The notes under the pieces were generated by a model that searched no databases, had not been told where the DNA came from, and saw only the letters and a program-made list of their open reading frames with translations. This document shows positions 1-7,755 of a stretch of 64,000 nt of DNA, one piece after another; the first letter of the stretch is position 1; every line of letters begins with the position of its first letter. The DNA comes from Bacteroidota bacterium (lineage in GTDB: Bacteria > Bacteroidota > Bacteroidia > UKL13-3). The translations under genes were made by a program, and so were the position numbers. Where the stretch lies: contig CANHGM010000010.1 of the NCBI GenBank assembly GCA_947460345.1, positions 1-64,000 of the forward strand, in the 5' to 3' direction.

Positions 1-2
1 CA

Positions 3-95
3 GGTATAGTAGAAGAACCATGTCACTATCAATATAGCAGTGCAAAAGATTACATAGGAGAACAAGGATTATTAAAGATTAAATTAATTGAATAA
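3..95 (+). CDS. C-terminal end of a REP-associated (IS200-like, Y1) transposase, cut by window edge
   Basis: The frame is open from the window edge to a TAA at 93-95. It encodes about 30 residues including EEPCHYQYSSAKDYIGE, which resembles the conserved tail of REP-associated tyrosine transposases (a proline, then YxYSSAxxYxG). These single-strand Y1 enzymes act on REP-type hairpins, and two hairpins lie directly downstream, which fits. The catalytic HUH and Tyr residues would lie upstream of the window and cannot be seen, so an intact enzyme cannot be told from a remnant. Confidence 0.6.
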   Translation, partial: GIVEEPCHYQYSSAKDYIGEQGLLKIKLIE

Positions 96-113
96 TATGA
101 ACGTATATAATCC

Positions 114-174
114 GGGTCGAAAGACCCTACTATTCATTGAGAAACCGAAAGTCTCCCTAAGGGAAGACTTTCGG
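114..174. repeat. REP-like pair of hairpins next to the RAYT gene
   Basis: Two inverted repeats follow the transposase stop. The first is GGGTC/GACCC (114-118 and 123-127) around a GAAA tetraloop. The second has a perfect 10-bp outer stem (145-154 with 165-174, CCGAAAGTCT/AGACTTTCGG), three more inner G-C pairs and a one-base bulge. Small paired stem-loops beside a REP-associated transposase are the usual arrangement of a REP substrate. They may also terminate transcription. No second copy was found in the window. Confidence 0.55.
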
Positions 175-270
175 CAGCGGGGGGGCTTAATAACACCGAT
201 GTGAATAACTTTTTTTATTTTTACATAAAAACACGCATAGAAGGTACTTATTAAAAGATAGTTCATACTT

Positions 271-396
271 ATTAACTCATAGTTGGTGTCTATAACCTCT
301 TAGAAGGCACCTATAACATCTTAGAGATCGTCTATAGTATCTTAGATGTTACTTATGAAGTCTTATATGTTACTTATGAAGTCTTAGTTTATAAAT
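271..396. repeat. 21-bp imperfect tandem repeat, about six units
   Basis: Units start at 271, 292, 313, 334, 355 and 376. Most follow the pattern ATnnnnTCTTAGannttacTT, with the CTTAG core clearest in units 2 to 4 and 6. Unit 5 and the first half of unit 6 are the best match to each other, and the outer units are more diverged. The period is constant at 21 bp, about two helical turns, so equivalent bases face the same side of the helix. The array ends about 120 bp before the helicase gene. No long open frame crosses it and there are no spacers, so it is not a CRISPR. It could be a protein-binding array or a neutral minisatellite. Confidence 0.8.
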
Positions 397-517
397 AGGA
401 AGAGGTAGAACTGGGGTACGGAAGATTAGTAGGGGTGGGGATGTGTATAAAAAGTGAATATGGTATGGATAAGATATGGGTAGAAAATAAATAAAGAATA
501 CGTAATTGCAGTTTATT

Positions 518-3500
518 ATGAACCAAGGAATTTATGAAGAGTTAGTAACACAATTAGTATCAAGAAAATTAAATGCACTTGATAAAAATAAATTTTTAAT
601 TAAAGAAACAATCATAGATAAAGAAGAAGCTGCAAGTATTTTATCTCAACATTTATCAAATAGTTTTAAACATGCATTTACTTTAATAACAGGTGAACAA
701 CAAATTGAACAACAAATAGAAATTGCAAATAAAATCATTCGTTTTTTAAAAGAAGAATTAAAAAAGGAAGAATTTGAAGATGATTTAATCAATGTAGAAG
801 GAAAAGTATTAAAAGCGGTTTTTTCTAGAGTTGATGCTCATTTTTCAAATTTAGATTTACACTTAAAAGAAATAACTCCATATACCAGATTAACGCACAG
901 TGAATTATTTACAGGAGGTAATTTAGGATTATCTTTAGAAAGTGAGTTAAAAAAAGAAATTTTATCTGCAGATCGAATAGACTTACTTGTTTCTTTTATT
1001 AAATTTAAAGGAATAATTATATTAGAAAAGGAATTAAGAGAGTTTACAAAAAGAGGAGGGAAACTTAGGGTAATAACAACGACTTACATGGGGGCTTCTG
1101 ATTTTAAAGCAATACAATTATTATCTCAATTAGAAAACACAGAAGTAAAAATATCATATAACTCAGGTAATGAGAGATTACATGCTAAAGCATATTTGTT
1201 TTTTAGAAATAGTGGTTTTCATACAGGCTATATTGGTTCTTCAAATTTTTCTAGGTCAGCATTAACAGATGGACTAGAATGGAATTTAAAAATAACAACA
1301 AAAGAAGTAAGTCATATTATTGATAAGTTTCAAAAGACATTTGATGCTTATTGGTTAAATGATGAATTTGAAACATTTAATGAATTAATTCATAAAGAGA
1401 AATTAACAGATGCTCTAAAACAAGGAAAATTTTCAAAAGAATATGTAAGTAACGTATCTTATTTTGACATAAAACCATTTCCATATCAAAATGAAATTTT
1501 AGAAAAATTAGAAGTAGAAAGAACAGTACACAAACGGTATAGGAATTTATTAGTAGCTGCAACAGGAACCGGTAAAACGGTTATTTCTGCATTTGATTAC
1601 AAAAGATTTAAACAAGAAAACAAATCCGTTAAATTATTATTTCTTGCTCATAGAAAGGAGATTTTGGAGCAGTCCAGATATACATTTCAAGGTGTTTTAA
1701 AAGACAATAATTTTGGAGAATTATGGGTGGATGGTTTGGTGCCCAGTAATTTCGAATTTGTTTTTGCTTCAGTTCAAACATTGAATAATCAAATAAGTAA
1801 TTTGCAATTAACTCCAGAATATTACGATTTTATTATTATTGATGAATGTCATCATCAAACAGCAAATAGTTATAGAGAAGTTATAAATTATTTTAAACCT
1901 AAAATATTACTGGGCTTAACGGCCACTCCTGAGCGAATGGATGGTGGAGATATATTAGAAGATTTTTGCAGTAAAATAGCTGCCGAAATTAGATTGCCTG
2001 AAGCATTGAATAGAAAATTACTTTGTCCTTTCCAATATTTTGGAATTACTGACAGTATAGATTTATCAAATGTTGGTTGGGAAAGAGGCAGATATGTTGC
2101 TAGTGAATTGACAAACTTATATACTGCTAATGATAGAAGAATTGGAGAAATAATTCACAATTTAGAAAAGTATACGAAAGATGCAAAAGATTTAAGAGCA
2201 ATTGGGTTTTGTGTTTCAATGGAGCATGCAAAATTTATGGCAGAAAAATTTTTGCTAGCAGGTTTTAAGGCAGATTATTTAACAAGTGTAAATACTCAAA
2301 ATAGAGATTTGGTTAGAAAAAAATTAATCTCAAAAGAGATCAATTATTTGTTTGTTGTAGATATTTTTAATGAAGGAGTTGATATACCTGAAATAGATAC
2401 TGTCTTGTTTTTAAGACCAACTGAAAGTCTTACTGTTTTTCTACAACAGTTGGGAAGAGGGTTGCGATTGGCAGAGGGAAAAGACAGTCTAGCTGTTTTA
2501 GATTTTGTAGGCAACTCAAGACCAGAATATAATTTTGAAAATAAATATAGAGCCTTAATTGGAAAAACAACCACAACTGTAAGAAGTGAAATAGAAGATA
2601 ATTTTCCACACTTACCACTGGGTTGTTCAATTGTTTTAGAACAAAGAGCAAAAGAAAATATTTTGAACAATATAATCAATGCAACTTCTTTAAATAGAAA
2701 TCAAATAATATTAAAAATTAAGAATTTCAAACATCAAACAGCTTTACCATTAACACTTAAAAATTTTACAGAGTTTAATAATATTCCAATTCAAACGATA
2801 TATAAAAAAGATAGTTGGAAAAGATTATGTCAATTGGCTGGGGTTGTTAAAGATTTTGAAAATAAAAATGAAAAAAATATAGTTTCTGCTATAAAGAATA
2901 AATGGCTATCATCTAATTCACTAAGTTATTTTAGTTTTATTTTAAGCATTGCGAAAAAGGGATTTAGAATTGAAATTTCCGAGTTTAATGAAGTTGAACA
3001 AAGTATGCTTTTAATGCTTCATTATGATGTTTGGCAAAAAGCAGAAGGATTTAATTCTTTAAAAGAAAGCATTGCTGAAATTGGGAAAAATGAAAACCTA
3101 GTAGAGGAAATTATAGAAGTATTAGAAATACTAATAGACAAAATTGATTTTAAAGAAATAGATATTCAGCTACCTTATTCACAACCTTTAAAACTTCATG
3201 CTAGATATACAAGAGACCAAATATTAGCTGCTTTTAAACTTAGTTCCTTTAATTGGAAATCGCCCAGTAGAGAGGGGGTTGCTGAAAACCAAGATTTAAA
3301 TACTGAATTACTTTTTATCAATTTAATAAAATCAGAAGAGAAATTTTCACCCACAACAATGTATGATGACTATGCAGTGAATGAAACTTTATTTCATTGG
3401 CAAAGTCAAAATTCAGCAAGACCAGATTCAGGAAAAGGACTATCTTATATAAAACATCAAATGAATAATAAAATTATTTTATTGTTTATAAGAGAAAAAG

Positions 3501-3658
3501 CAGTTGATGAAAATAATAACACAATGGGTTATGTTTTTATAGGCGAAGCTAAGTTTAAAGATTATTATGGTTCTAAACCAATGAGTATTAATTGGGAACT
3601 TAATGAACCAATGCCTAATTATTTATATAAAGATTCATTTAAGTTAGCTATAGGGTAA
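518..3658 (+). CDS. PLD-nuclease / DEAH-box helicase / DUF3427 protein (defence-type)
   Basis: A 1046-residue multidomain protein. An HKD-type phospholipase-D nuclease motif (LHAKAYLF then GSSNFSRSAL) lies near residues 221-245. A superfamily 2 helicase core follows: Walker A ATGTGKT near 350, DECHH near 442, TATPERMDG near 468 and motif VI QLGRGLRL near 645. The C-terminal ~170 residues resemble DUF3427 (GEAKFKDYYGSKPMSINWEL). Proteins with this order are common in bacterial defence islands and probably unwind and cut foreign nucleic acid. The ATG at 518 is preferred over a TTG 12 bases upstream; no Shine-Dalgarno is visible. A strong terminator follows. Its nearest neighbours are a mobile element and an McrB-like operon, which supports a defence role, but the function is inferred. 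Confidence 0.88.
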   Translation: MNQGIYEELVTQLVSRKLNALDKNKFLIKETIIDKEEAASILSQHLSNSFKHAFTLITGEQQIEQQIEIANKIIRFLKEELKKEEFEDDLINVEGKVLKAVFSRVDAHFSNLDLHLKEITPYTRLTHSELFTGGNLGLSLESELKKEILSADRIDLLVSFIKFKGIIILEKELREFTKRGGKLRVITTTYMGASDFKAIQLLSQLENTEVKISYNSGNERLHAKAYLFFRNSGFHTGYIGSSNFSRSALTDGLEWNLKITTKEVSHIIDKFQKTFDAYWLNDEFETFNELIHKEKLTDALKQGKFSKEYVSNVSYFDIKPFPYQNEILEKLEVERTVHKRYRNLLVAATGTGKTVISAFDYKRFKQENKSVKLLFLAHRKEILEQSRYTFQGVLKDNNFGELWVDGLVPSNFEFVFASVQTLNNQISNLQLTPEYYDFIIIDECHHQTANSYREVINYFKPKILLGLTATPERMDGGDILEDFCSKIAAEIRLPEALNRKLLCPFQYFGITDSIDLSNVGWERGRYVASELTNLYTANDRRIGEIIHNLEKYTKDAKDLRAIGFCVSMEHAKFMAEKFLLAGFKADYLTSVNTQNRDLVRKKLISKEINYLFVVDIFNEGVDIPEIDTVLFLRPTESLTVFLQQLGRGLRLAEGKDSLAVLDFVGNSRPEYNFENKYRALIGKTTTTVRSEIEDNFPHLPLGCSIVLEQRAKENILNNIINATSLNRNQIILKIKNFKHQTALPLTLKNFTEFNNIPIQTIYKKDSWKRLCQLAGVVKDFENKNEKNIVSAIKNKWLSSNSLSYFSFILSIAKKGFRIEISEFNEVEQSMLLMLHYDVWQKAEGFNSLKESIAEIGKNENLVEEIIEVLEILIDKIDFKEIDIQLPYSQPLKLHARYTRDQILAAFKLSSFNWKSPSREGVAENQDLNTELLFINLIKSEEKFSPTTMYDDYAVNETLFHWQSQNSARPDSGKGLSYIKHQMNNKIILLFIREKAVDENNNTMGYVFIGEAKFKDYYGSKPMSINWELNEPMPNYLYKDSFKLAIG

Positions 3659-3660
3659 TT

Positions 3661-3742
3661 CCCCCATCAAACAAAAAACCCCAAGTTCTCACTCGGGTTT
3701 TTTTGTTATACCAATTCTGTAAATAAATTAGTTCAAAGATGC
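3661..3742. repeat. Left 155-bp direct repeat, first part (split by the insertion sequence)
   Basis: These 82 bases align at a constant offset with 10041-10122. There are three mismatches, all within the first 40 bases (terminator and its leader). From the TIR start at 3708 onward the copies are identical. The repeat resumes at 4979 after the insertion sequence. It therefore contains a terminator and the first 35 bases of the MITE-like element found complete at 10088-10248. Confidence 0.9.
3673..3704 (+). terminator. Intrinsic terminator of the helicase gene
   Basis: A6-CCCC on the left pairs with GGG-T7 on the right around a short loop that can itself pair AGT with ACT. The T tract follows directly. 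It starts 15 bases after the helicase stop, so transcription of the helicase probably ends here. A near-identical copy closes the McrB-like operon. Confidence 0.8.
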
Positions 3743-3934
3743 GGAGTAATGGACAAAAAAGTCCCTGTTTTGTAGATGTTTTGTTCAAGTGGACAAAATA
3801 GTCCCTGTTTTTAATAACTATTTCTTACAGTTCTTGTTCGATATATAAATTTGCTAAATCAATCCAAACGGACACAAGCTCTACTGGAGAGTAACTTGTT
3901 AGGGATAGTTTGATGGCTGACGAAAAAGTCAAGT

Positions 3935-3966
3935 TCAAATGGCAATCTATAATGGTTGCCATTTGA
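3935..3966 (-). terminator. Hairpin terminator of the IS transposase
   Basis: A perfect 11-bp inverted repeat (TCAAATGGCAA / TTGCCATTTGA) with a 10-base loop begins 16 bases after the transposase stop. On the minus strand a T-rich run follows after a short gap. It would insulate flanking DNA from transposase transcription. Confidence 0.6.
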
Positions 3967-3981
3967 CATTTTCAGAAGCCT

Positions 3982-4895
3982 CTATGCCTTAAAAAACTCA
4001 TCAATAAACTTCATCTTTCTCTTTATGGATAAACCATTGTGATTGCGAAGTTTATTTTTCAAATCGGCAAAATGACCATCAATTTCATTGGTGGTTTTGG
4101 GTATTTTTAATGGCATATTTTCATACCATGTAAACAGCCATTGTACGTTCACTTGTAAACTTCTGTAAGCACTTCTTAGTTTTTTATGGACATATCTTTT
4201 CCTGCCTTTTTCGTCTATTTTTCTTTCGTTTAAAAAGTCCATCCATTTGATATACCAAGCATTTAGACCACCTTCAAAACTCTCTTTATCTGTATGTGCC
4301 AACAGTAGGGTGTGCTCCCAAAGTTCTTTACTGGCTTGCATTTTCGGCTTCTTTGTTAAGTATCGTCTTACAATTGCTACTTGATGGAAATTACACATTT
4401 GCACAGGAATATCATTGCCAAATAATTGAAATAATCCTTTGCGCCCGTCACAAATAATACTTTGTATTTTAATACCTCGTTTTGAAATTTCTTCAATCCC
4501 TTTTAGGTACAATTGGTTGGTTTCTTGTTTAACATATTGCTTATACAAGATTGTACCTGTAAGGCTATCTTTAAAAACCATCACACCGAATGATCTACCA
4601 AAATAAGTTGTATCCATAAGAACATTAGCAATGCTTGGAAATGTTGTTTGGCAGCTTGTCTTAACTAAATCTATTTTACGCTGGATTGTTTTTATTGAAC
4701 ATCCAAATTTGTCTGCAAGTTGAGAATATGTTTGCTTACCTTTTGTATATTCTTGCCAAATAATATTCGAATCTAATCGAATTCCACCTTGAAACTTTTT
4801 ACCACAAGCAGTACATTTATATCGCTGTTTGCCATTTTGAATGCCCTTTTTGGTAACAATTTTGGATCCACAGAAAAAGCAGTTTTTTTATTCAT
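3982..4895 (-). CDS. IS256-like transposase with N-terminal zinc ribbon; start needs a -1 shift
   Basis: The main frame is open well upstream of the ATG at 4617. The upstream part encodes a zinc ribbon (CFFCGSK and YKCTACGKKF, two CxxC pairs) and a helix-turn-helix (TYSQLADKFGCSIKTIQRKI). The DDE core follows: MDTTYFG, IICDGRKG and a late glutamate in TTNEIDGHFADLK, matching IS256-like mutator transposases of the variant Zn-binding type. The only good start, ATG at 4895, lies one frame off. The frames join at an A7 tract (4883-4889) two codons in, giving about 304 residues after a -1 shift. This is either programmed or transcriptional slippage, or a one-base deletion that killed the gene. Starting at 4617 would lose the DNA-binding domain. 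Confidence 0.75.
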
Positions 4896-4978
4896 GACAT
4901 TTCATTTGCTTCAAAGGTATGCTAGGCAATACTTCTAAGAGATTTTAGGGACTTTTTTGTCCATTAACCCAAAGATGC

Positions 4979-5051
4979 ACAGTTATTTTTTGTCATACCG
5001 ATGAAAAAAATCTTTGCATAGCCATATCTATGGAAATTTTTTTTGAAGATG
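4979..5051. repeat. Left 155-bp direct repeat, second part, running into the McrB-like gene
   Basis: These 73 bases are identical to 10123-10195. The identity includes the start codon and first seven codons of the McrB-like gene, and stops exactly where the protein-specific sequence begins. Together with 3661-3742 it makes a 155-bp direct repeat. Confidence 0.92.
4990..5016 (+). promoter_or_regulatory. Candidate promoter of the McrB-like operon inside the repeat
   Basis: TTG at 4990-4992, 16 bases, then AATCTTTG at 5009-5016. This is one mismatch from the Bacteroidota -7 consensus TAnnTTTG with a short but tolerable spacer. The ATG at 5030 follows 13 bases later. The identical sequence exists in the right repeat. 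It is the only promoter-like sequence between the insertion sequence and the operon, so it probably drives it. Confidence 0.45.
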
Positions 5052-6736
5052 ATGGTAAATATGTTTTAAGTAAAATGTCTCAGTCGTTTTTGGATGGTAA
5101 ACTTTCCTATCCAGACTACTTAAAATACTACTGCTTAAACATAGAATTTCTTATAAATAATGAAGTAGTTCATCCTTTTTCAGAAATATTAGAAGTATTA
5201 AACGGCAATGAATTTGATAAAAATGAGATTGCTCAAAGGTGCGTAAAATTAGTGCCTATTGGTTCACCTATCAGTGTTATTGACTGTTTGCGACTATTTC
5301 TAAATAGATGTGTAGAGGCTGAATTGTTAATATTAAACGGTGGCAAATATAAATTAGCATATTCTTACAATTTATTAATTGGCTCATTAAACAAAAGTTC
5401 TTTTAGTCCGTTGGAATTTGAGCAAAAATTTATTTCAGGTGATCAAAAAATTGCTCAAAAGAATATTGTAACAGTTTTAATTGAAAGAGAAATTGCTCAG
5501 CTTTTTAAAAACTCATTTAATTTAATTACGAATAATTCTATTCCTTTAAAAACGAACAAAGGAAACTTTTCAACTCTAAGAGAAGGAAATTTTAAATTGG
5601 ATTTATTTCAGTCAAAAGCAGAAGAAGCCGGCTTTATATTTTCCCCTAAACTTATCCAACGCTTTGTTGCCTCTTTGTGCACCAAACCATTTGTTATTTG
5701 CAGTGGTCTTTCAGGTTCTGGCAAAACAAAATTGGCTCAAGCATTTGTGCAATGGATTTGTGAAGATGATACCCAATATAAAATAGTTCCTGTGGATGCA
5801 GATTGGACCAACCGTGAGCCATTGTTAGGCTATCCAAATGCATTAAATAAAGAAGAATATGTAAGCCCAGAAAATGGTGTATTAGATTTAATGATTCGTG
5901 CCAAACATAATATTGAGAATACAGAAGAACCAACAAAACCTTATTTCTTGATATTAGATGAGATGAATTTGAGTCACGTTGAACGATATTTTGCTGATTT
6001 TTTAAGTACCATGGAATCAGGTGATGTTATTCCATTGCATAAGATAGAAACGAAAGTCGGGAATGACCCTTATTATATACCCCAAACAATTAAATTGCCT
6101 AAGAACCTTTTTATCATTGGTACTGTAAATATTGATGAAACCACCTATATGTTTAGTCCAAAGGTTTTGGATAGAGCAAATACCATAGAATTTAGATTGA
6201 CTGAAGAAGATTTAGAAAAATATATTGCAAGTGATGTAAAACTAGACATGGAGTTGTTAAAAACTCAAGGAGCAAATATGTCTGACAGCTTTATGAAAAT
6301 GGCATTGCAAGAAACTAATAAGAATTTGAAACCATCAGAAATAGATTTAAAACTATTCTTTACTGAATTGAAAAAATCAGGGGCTGAATTTGGATATAGA
6401 ACAGCAAGCGAAATTGGAAGGTTAATGTATATGCTAAAAGAACTTGGCCAAGAAGGTGACAACTTACTTGATATTGCCATCATGCAGAAATTACTACCAA
6501 AATTGCACGGTTCAAGAAACAAGCTTACAAAAGTACTTCCCATTTTAGGTGGTTTTTGTTTGACAGACAATTCTAAAATTAAAGAAGATTACTTGGATAA
6601 ATTCGTTAGCAATCATTTATTAGAAGCTGATATTAAAGATGACAAAAACGTAAAATTCAAAATATCATTCGAAAAAATTTGCAGAATGTATAAAAATGCA
6701 GTTGAAAACGGTTTTGCAAGCTACGCTGAAGCATAA
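5030..6736 (+). CDS. McrB-like AAA+ GTPase/ATPase (COG1401 type)
   Basis: A 568-residue protein. The first ~190 residues are a recognition-type domain I cannot place. The AAA+ motor of the McrB family follows: Walker A GLSGSGKT near 226-233, Walker B FLILDEMNLSHVERYF near 308-323, and the sensor segment GTVNIDETTYMF with LDRANTIEF near 363-386. McrB proteins form rings that couple nucleotide hydrolysis to DNA translocation and activate a partner McrC nuclease. The first gene of a three-gene operon; the next starts 11 bases downstream. The first seven residues (MEIFFED) are encoded by the flanking repeat, so the native start may have been lost; the next in-frame ATG is at 5075. The substrate (modified DNA or other) cannot be read from the sequence. 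Confidence 0.87.
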   Translation: MEIFFEDDGKYVLSKMSQSFLDGKLSYPDYLKYYCLNIEFLINNEVVHPFSEILEVLNGNEFDKNEIAQRCVKLVPIGSPISVIDCLRLFLNRCVEAELLILNGGKYKLAYSYNLLIGSLNKSSFSPLEFEQKFISGDQKIAQKNIVTVLIEREIAQLFKNSFNLITNNSIPLKTNKGNFSTLREGNFKLDLFQSKAEEAGFIFSPKLIQRFVASLCTKPFVICSGLSGSGKTKLAQAFVQWICEDDTQYKIVPVDADWTNREPLLGYPNALNKEEYVSPENGVLDLMIRAKHNIENTEEPTKPYFLILDEMNLSHVERYFADFLSTMESGDVIPLHKIETKVGNDPYYIPQTIKLPKNLFIIGTVNIDETTYMFSPKVLDRANTIEFRLTEEDLEKYIASDVKLDMELLKTQGANMSDSFMKMALQETNKNLKPSEIDLKLFFTELKKSGAEFGYRTASEIGRLMYMLKELGQEGDNLLDIAIMQKLLPKLHGSRNKLTKVLPILGGFCLTDNSKIKEDYLDKFVSNHLLEADIKDDKNVKFKISFEKICRMYKNAVENGFASYAEA

Positions 6737-6747
6737 AATTTAATAAT

Positions 6748-7749
6748 ATGAAGGATATTCAGCCATTTACAAGTAGTTTTATAGAGCAAATTAAGCAGCT
6801 TTTACGCGAAGCTCAATATGGTGTTATTCGTTCTGTGAATTCAATTATGGTTCAAACATACTTTGAACTTGGTAAACGTATTGTTGAGCATGAACAAAAA
6901 GGTAAAGATTATTCGGATTATGGTGTATATCTTTTAGATAGATTATCCTCTGAATTGTCTAGTGAGTTTGGTAAAGGATTTTCAAAAAGAAAGCTAGAGC
7001 TTATTCGAAAATTCTATCTCACATATAAGATTGCGAAAACACCGTTTTCGCAATCTATTGGTTGGTCTCACTATTTACATCTGATTAGAATTGAAAAGGA
7101 TGAAGAGCGTAGGTTTTATGAATTAGAATCAGAAACAAACGGATGGAGTGTAAGAGAACTTGAACGTCAAATAAACACATCTTTATATGAACGTTTAAGT
7201 CTAAGTAAAGATAAATCTAGTGTAATGAATTTAGCAGCAAAGGGCCAAATTATAGAAAATGCAATTGATATTATTAAAGATCCGTATGTGTTAGAATTTC
7301 TGAATTTACCAGAATCAAAAACTTTCAATGAATCTGATTTGGAAAATGCAATTATCAATAAATTAGAGCACTTTTTACTAGAACTAGGCAAAGGATTTAC
7401 ATTTGTAGGACGTCAAGTAAGATTTACATTTGATGAAGAACATTTTCGAGTTGACTTGGTGTTTTATAATCGTTTGCTCAAATGCTTTGTATTAGTTGAT
7501 CTTAAGATAGGAAAACTAAAGCACCAAGACCTAGGTCAAATGCAGATGTATGTTAACTATTACGATAGATATATTAAGCTTGAAGAGGAAAATAAAACGA
7601 TAGGAATAATTTTATGTAAAGATAAAAAAGATACTATGGTAGAAATAACTTTGCCTGAAAATAACAATCAAATATTTGCAAGCAAGTATGAATTAATACT
7701 TCCAAGTAAGAAAGAATTGCAAGATCTAATTGACAATAAAACCAATTAG
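6748..7749 (+). CDS. YhcG/DUF1016 family PD-(D/E)XK nuclease
   Basis: A 333-residue protein. The N-terminal ~150 residues match the DUF1016 N-domain (ending in a region such as GWSVRELERQI), and the C-terminal half is the YhcG nuclease domain. The PD-(D/E)XK core is visible: FRVDLVFY near residue 235 and the DxK strand VLVDLKIGKL near 250, followed by QMQMYVNYYD. Family members are predicted DNA nucleases often found beside restriction genes. Here the gene sits between the McrB-like motor and the McrC-like nuclease with gaps of only 11 and 6 bases, so it is very likely co-translated and works with them. A second nuclease inside an McrBC-type operon is unusual. Confidence 0.87.
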   Translation: MKDIQPFTSSFIEQIKQLLREAQYGVIRSVNSIMVQTYFELGKRIVEHEQKGKDYSDYGVYLLDRLSSELSSEFGKGFSKRKLELIRKFYLTYKIAKTPFSQSIGWSHYLHLIRIEKDEERRFYELESETNGWSVRELERQINTSLYERLSLSKDKSSVMNLAAKGQIIENAIDIIKDPYVLEFLNLPESKTFNESDLENAIINKLEHFLLELGKGFTFVGRQVRFTFDEEHFRVDLVFYNRLLKCFVLVDLKIGKLKHQDLGQMQMYVNYYDRYIKLEEENKTIGIILCKDKKDTMVEITLPENNNQIFASKYELILPSKKELQDLIDNKTN

Positions 7750-7755
7750 AAATAG

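Larger units (their letters stand above)
3743..4970 (-). mobile_element. 1228-bp insertion sequence, IS256-like variant Zn-binding type
   Basis: Both boundaries can be set exactly because the uninterrupted target survives at 10115-10130. The 8-bp target duplication AAAGATGC lies at 3735-3742 and 4971-4978. The terminal inverted repeats are about 24 bp (3743-3766 and 4947-4970) with two mismatches near the tips, and both contain TAATGGACAAAAAAGTCCCT. A second partial copy of the end sequence (GTGGACAAAATAGTCCCTG) lies at about 3790-3808 as a subterminal repeat. One transposase gene is carried on the minus strand. An 8-bp duplication fits the 8-9 bp typical of IS256 relatives. Confidence 0.9.

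Noticed and set aside
271-396. 21-bp repeats as a CRISPR array
   Set aside because: The units are contiguous with no unique spacers and are diverged; no cas genes nearby.
506-517. TTG start for the helicase
   Set aside because: An ATG four codons on (518) matches family N-termini better; the extra residues are not conserved-looking.
2344-2679. 111-residue minus-strand frame inside the helicase gene
   Set aside because: Antisense shadow of the conserved helicase motif VI region.
518-3658. Assignment of the helicase to Mokosh type II
   Set aside because: Mokosh pairs PLD with a UPF1-like helicase; here the helicase is of the DEAH SF2 type and carries DUF3427.
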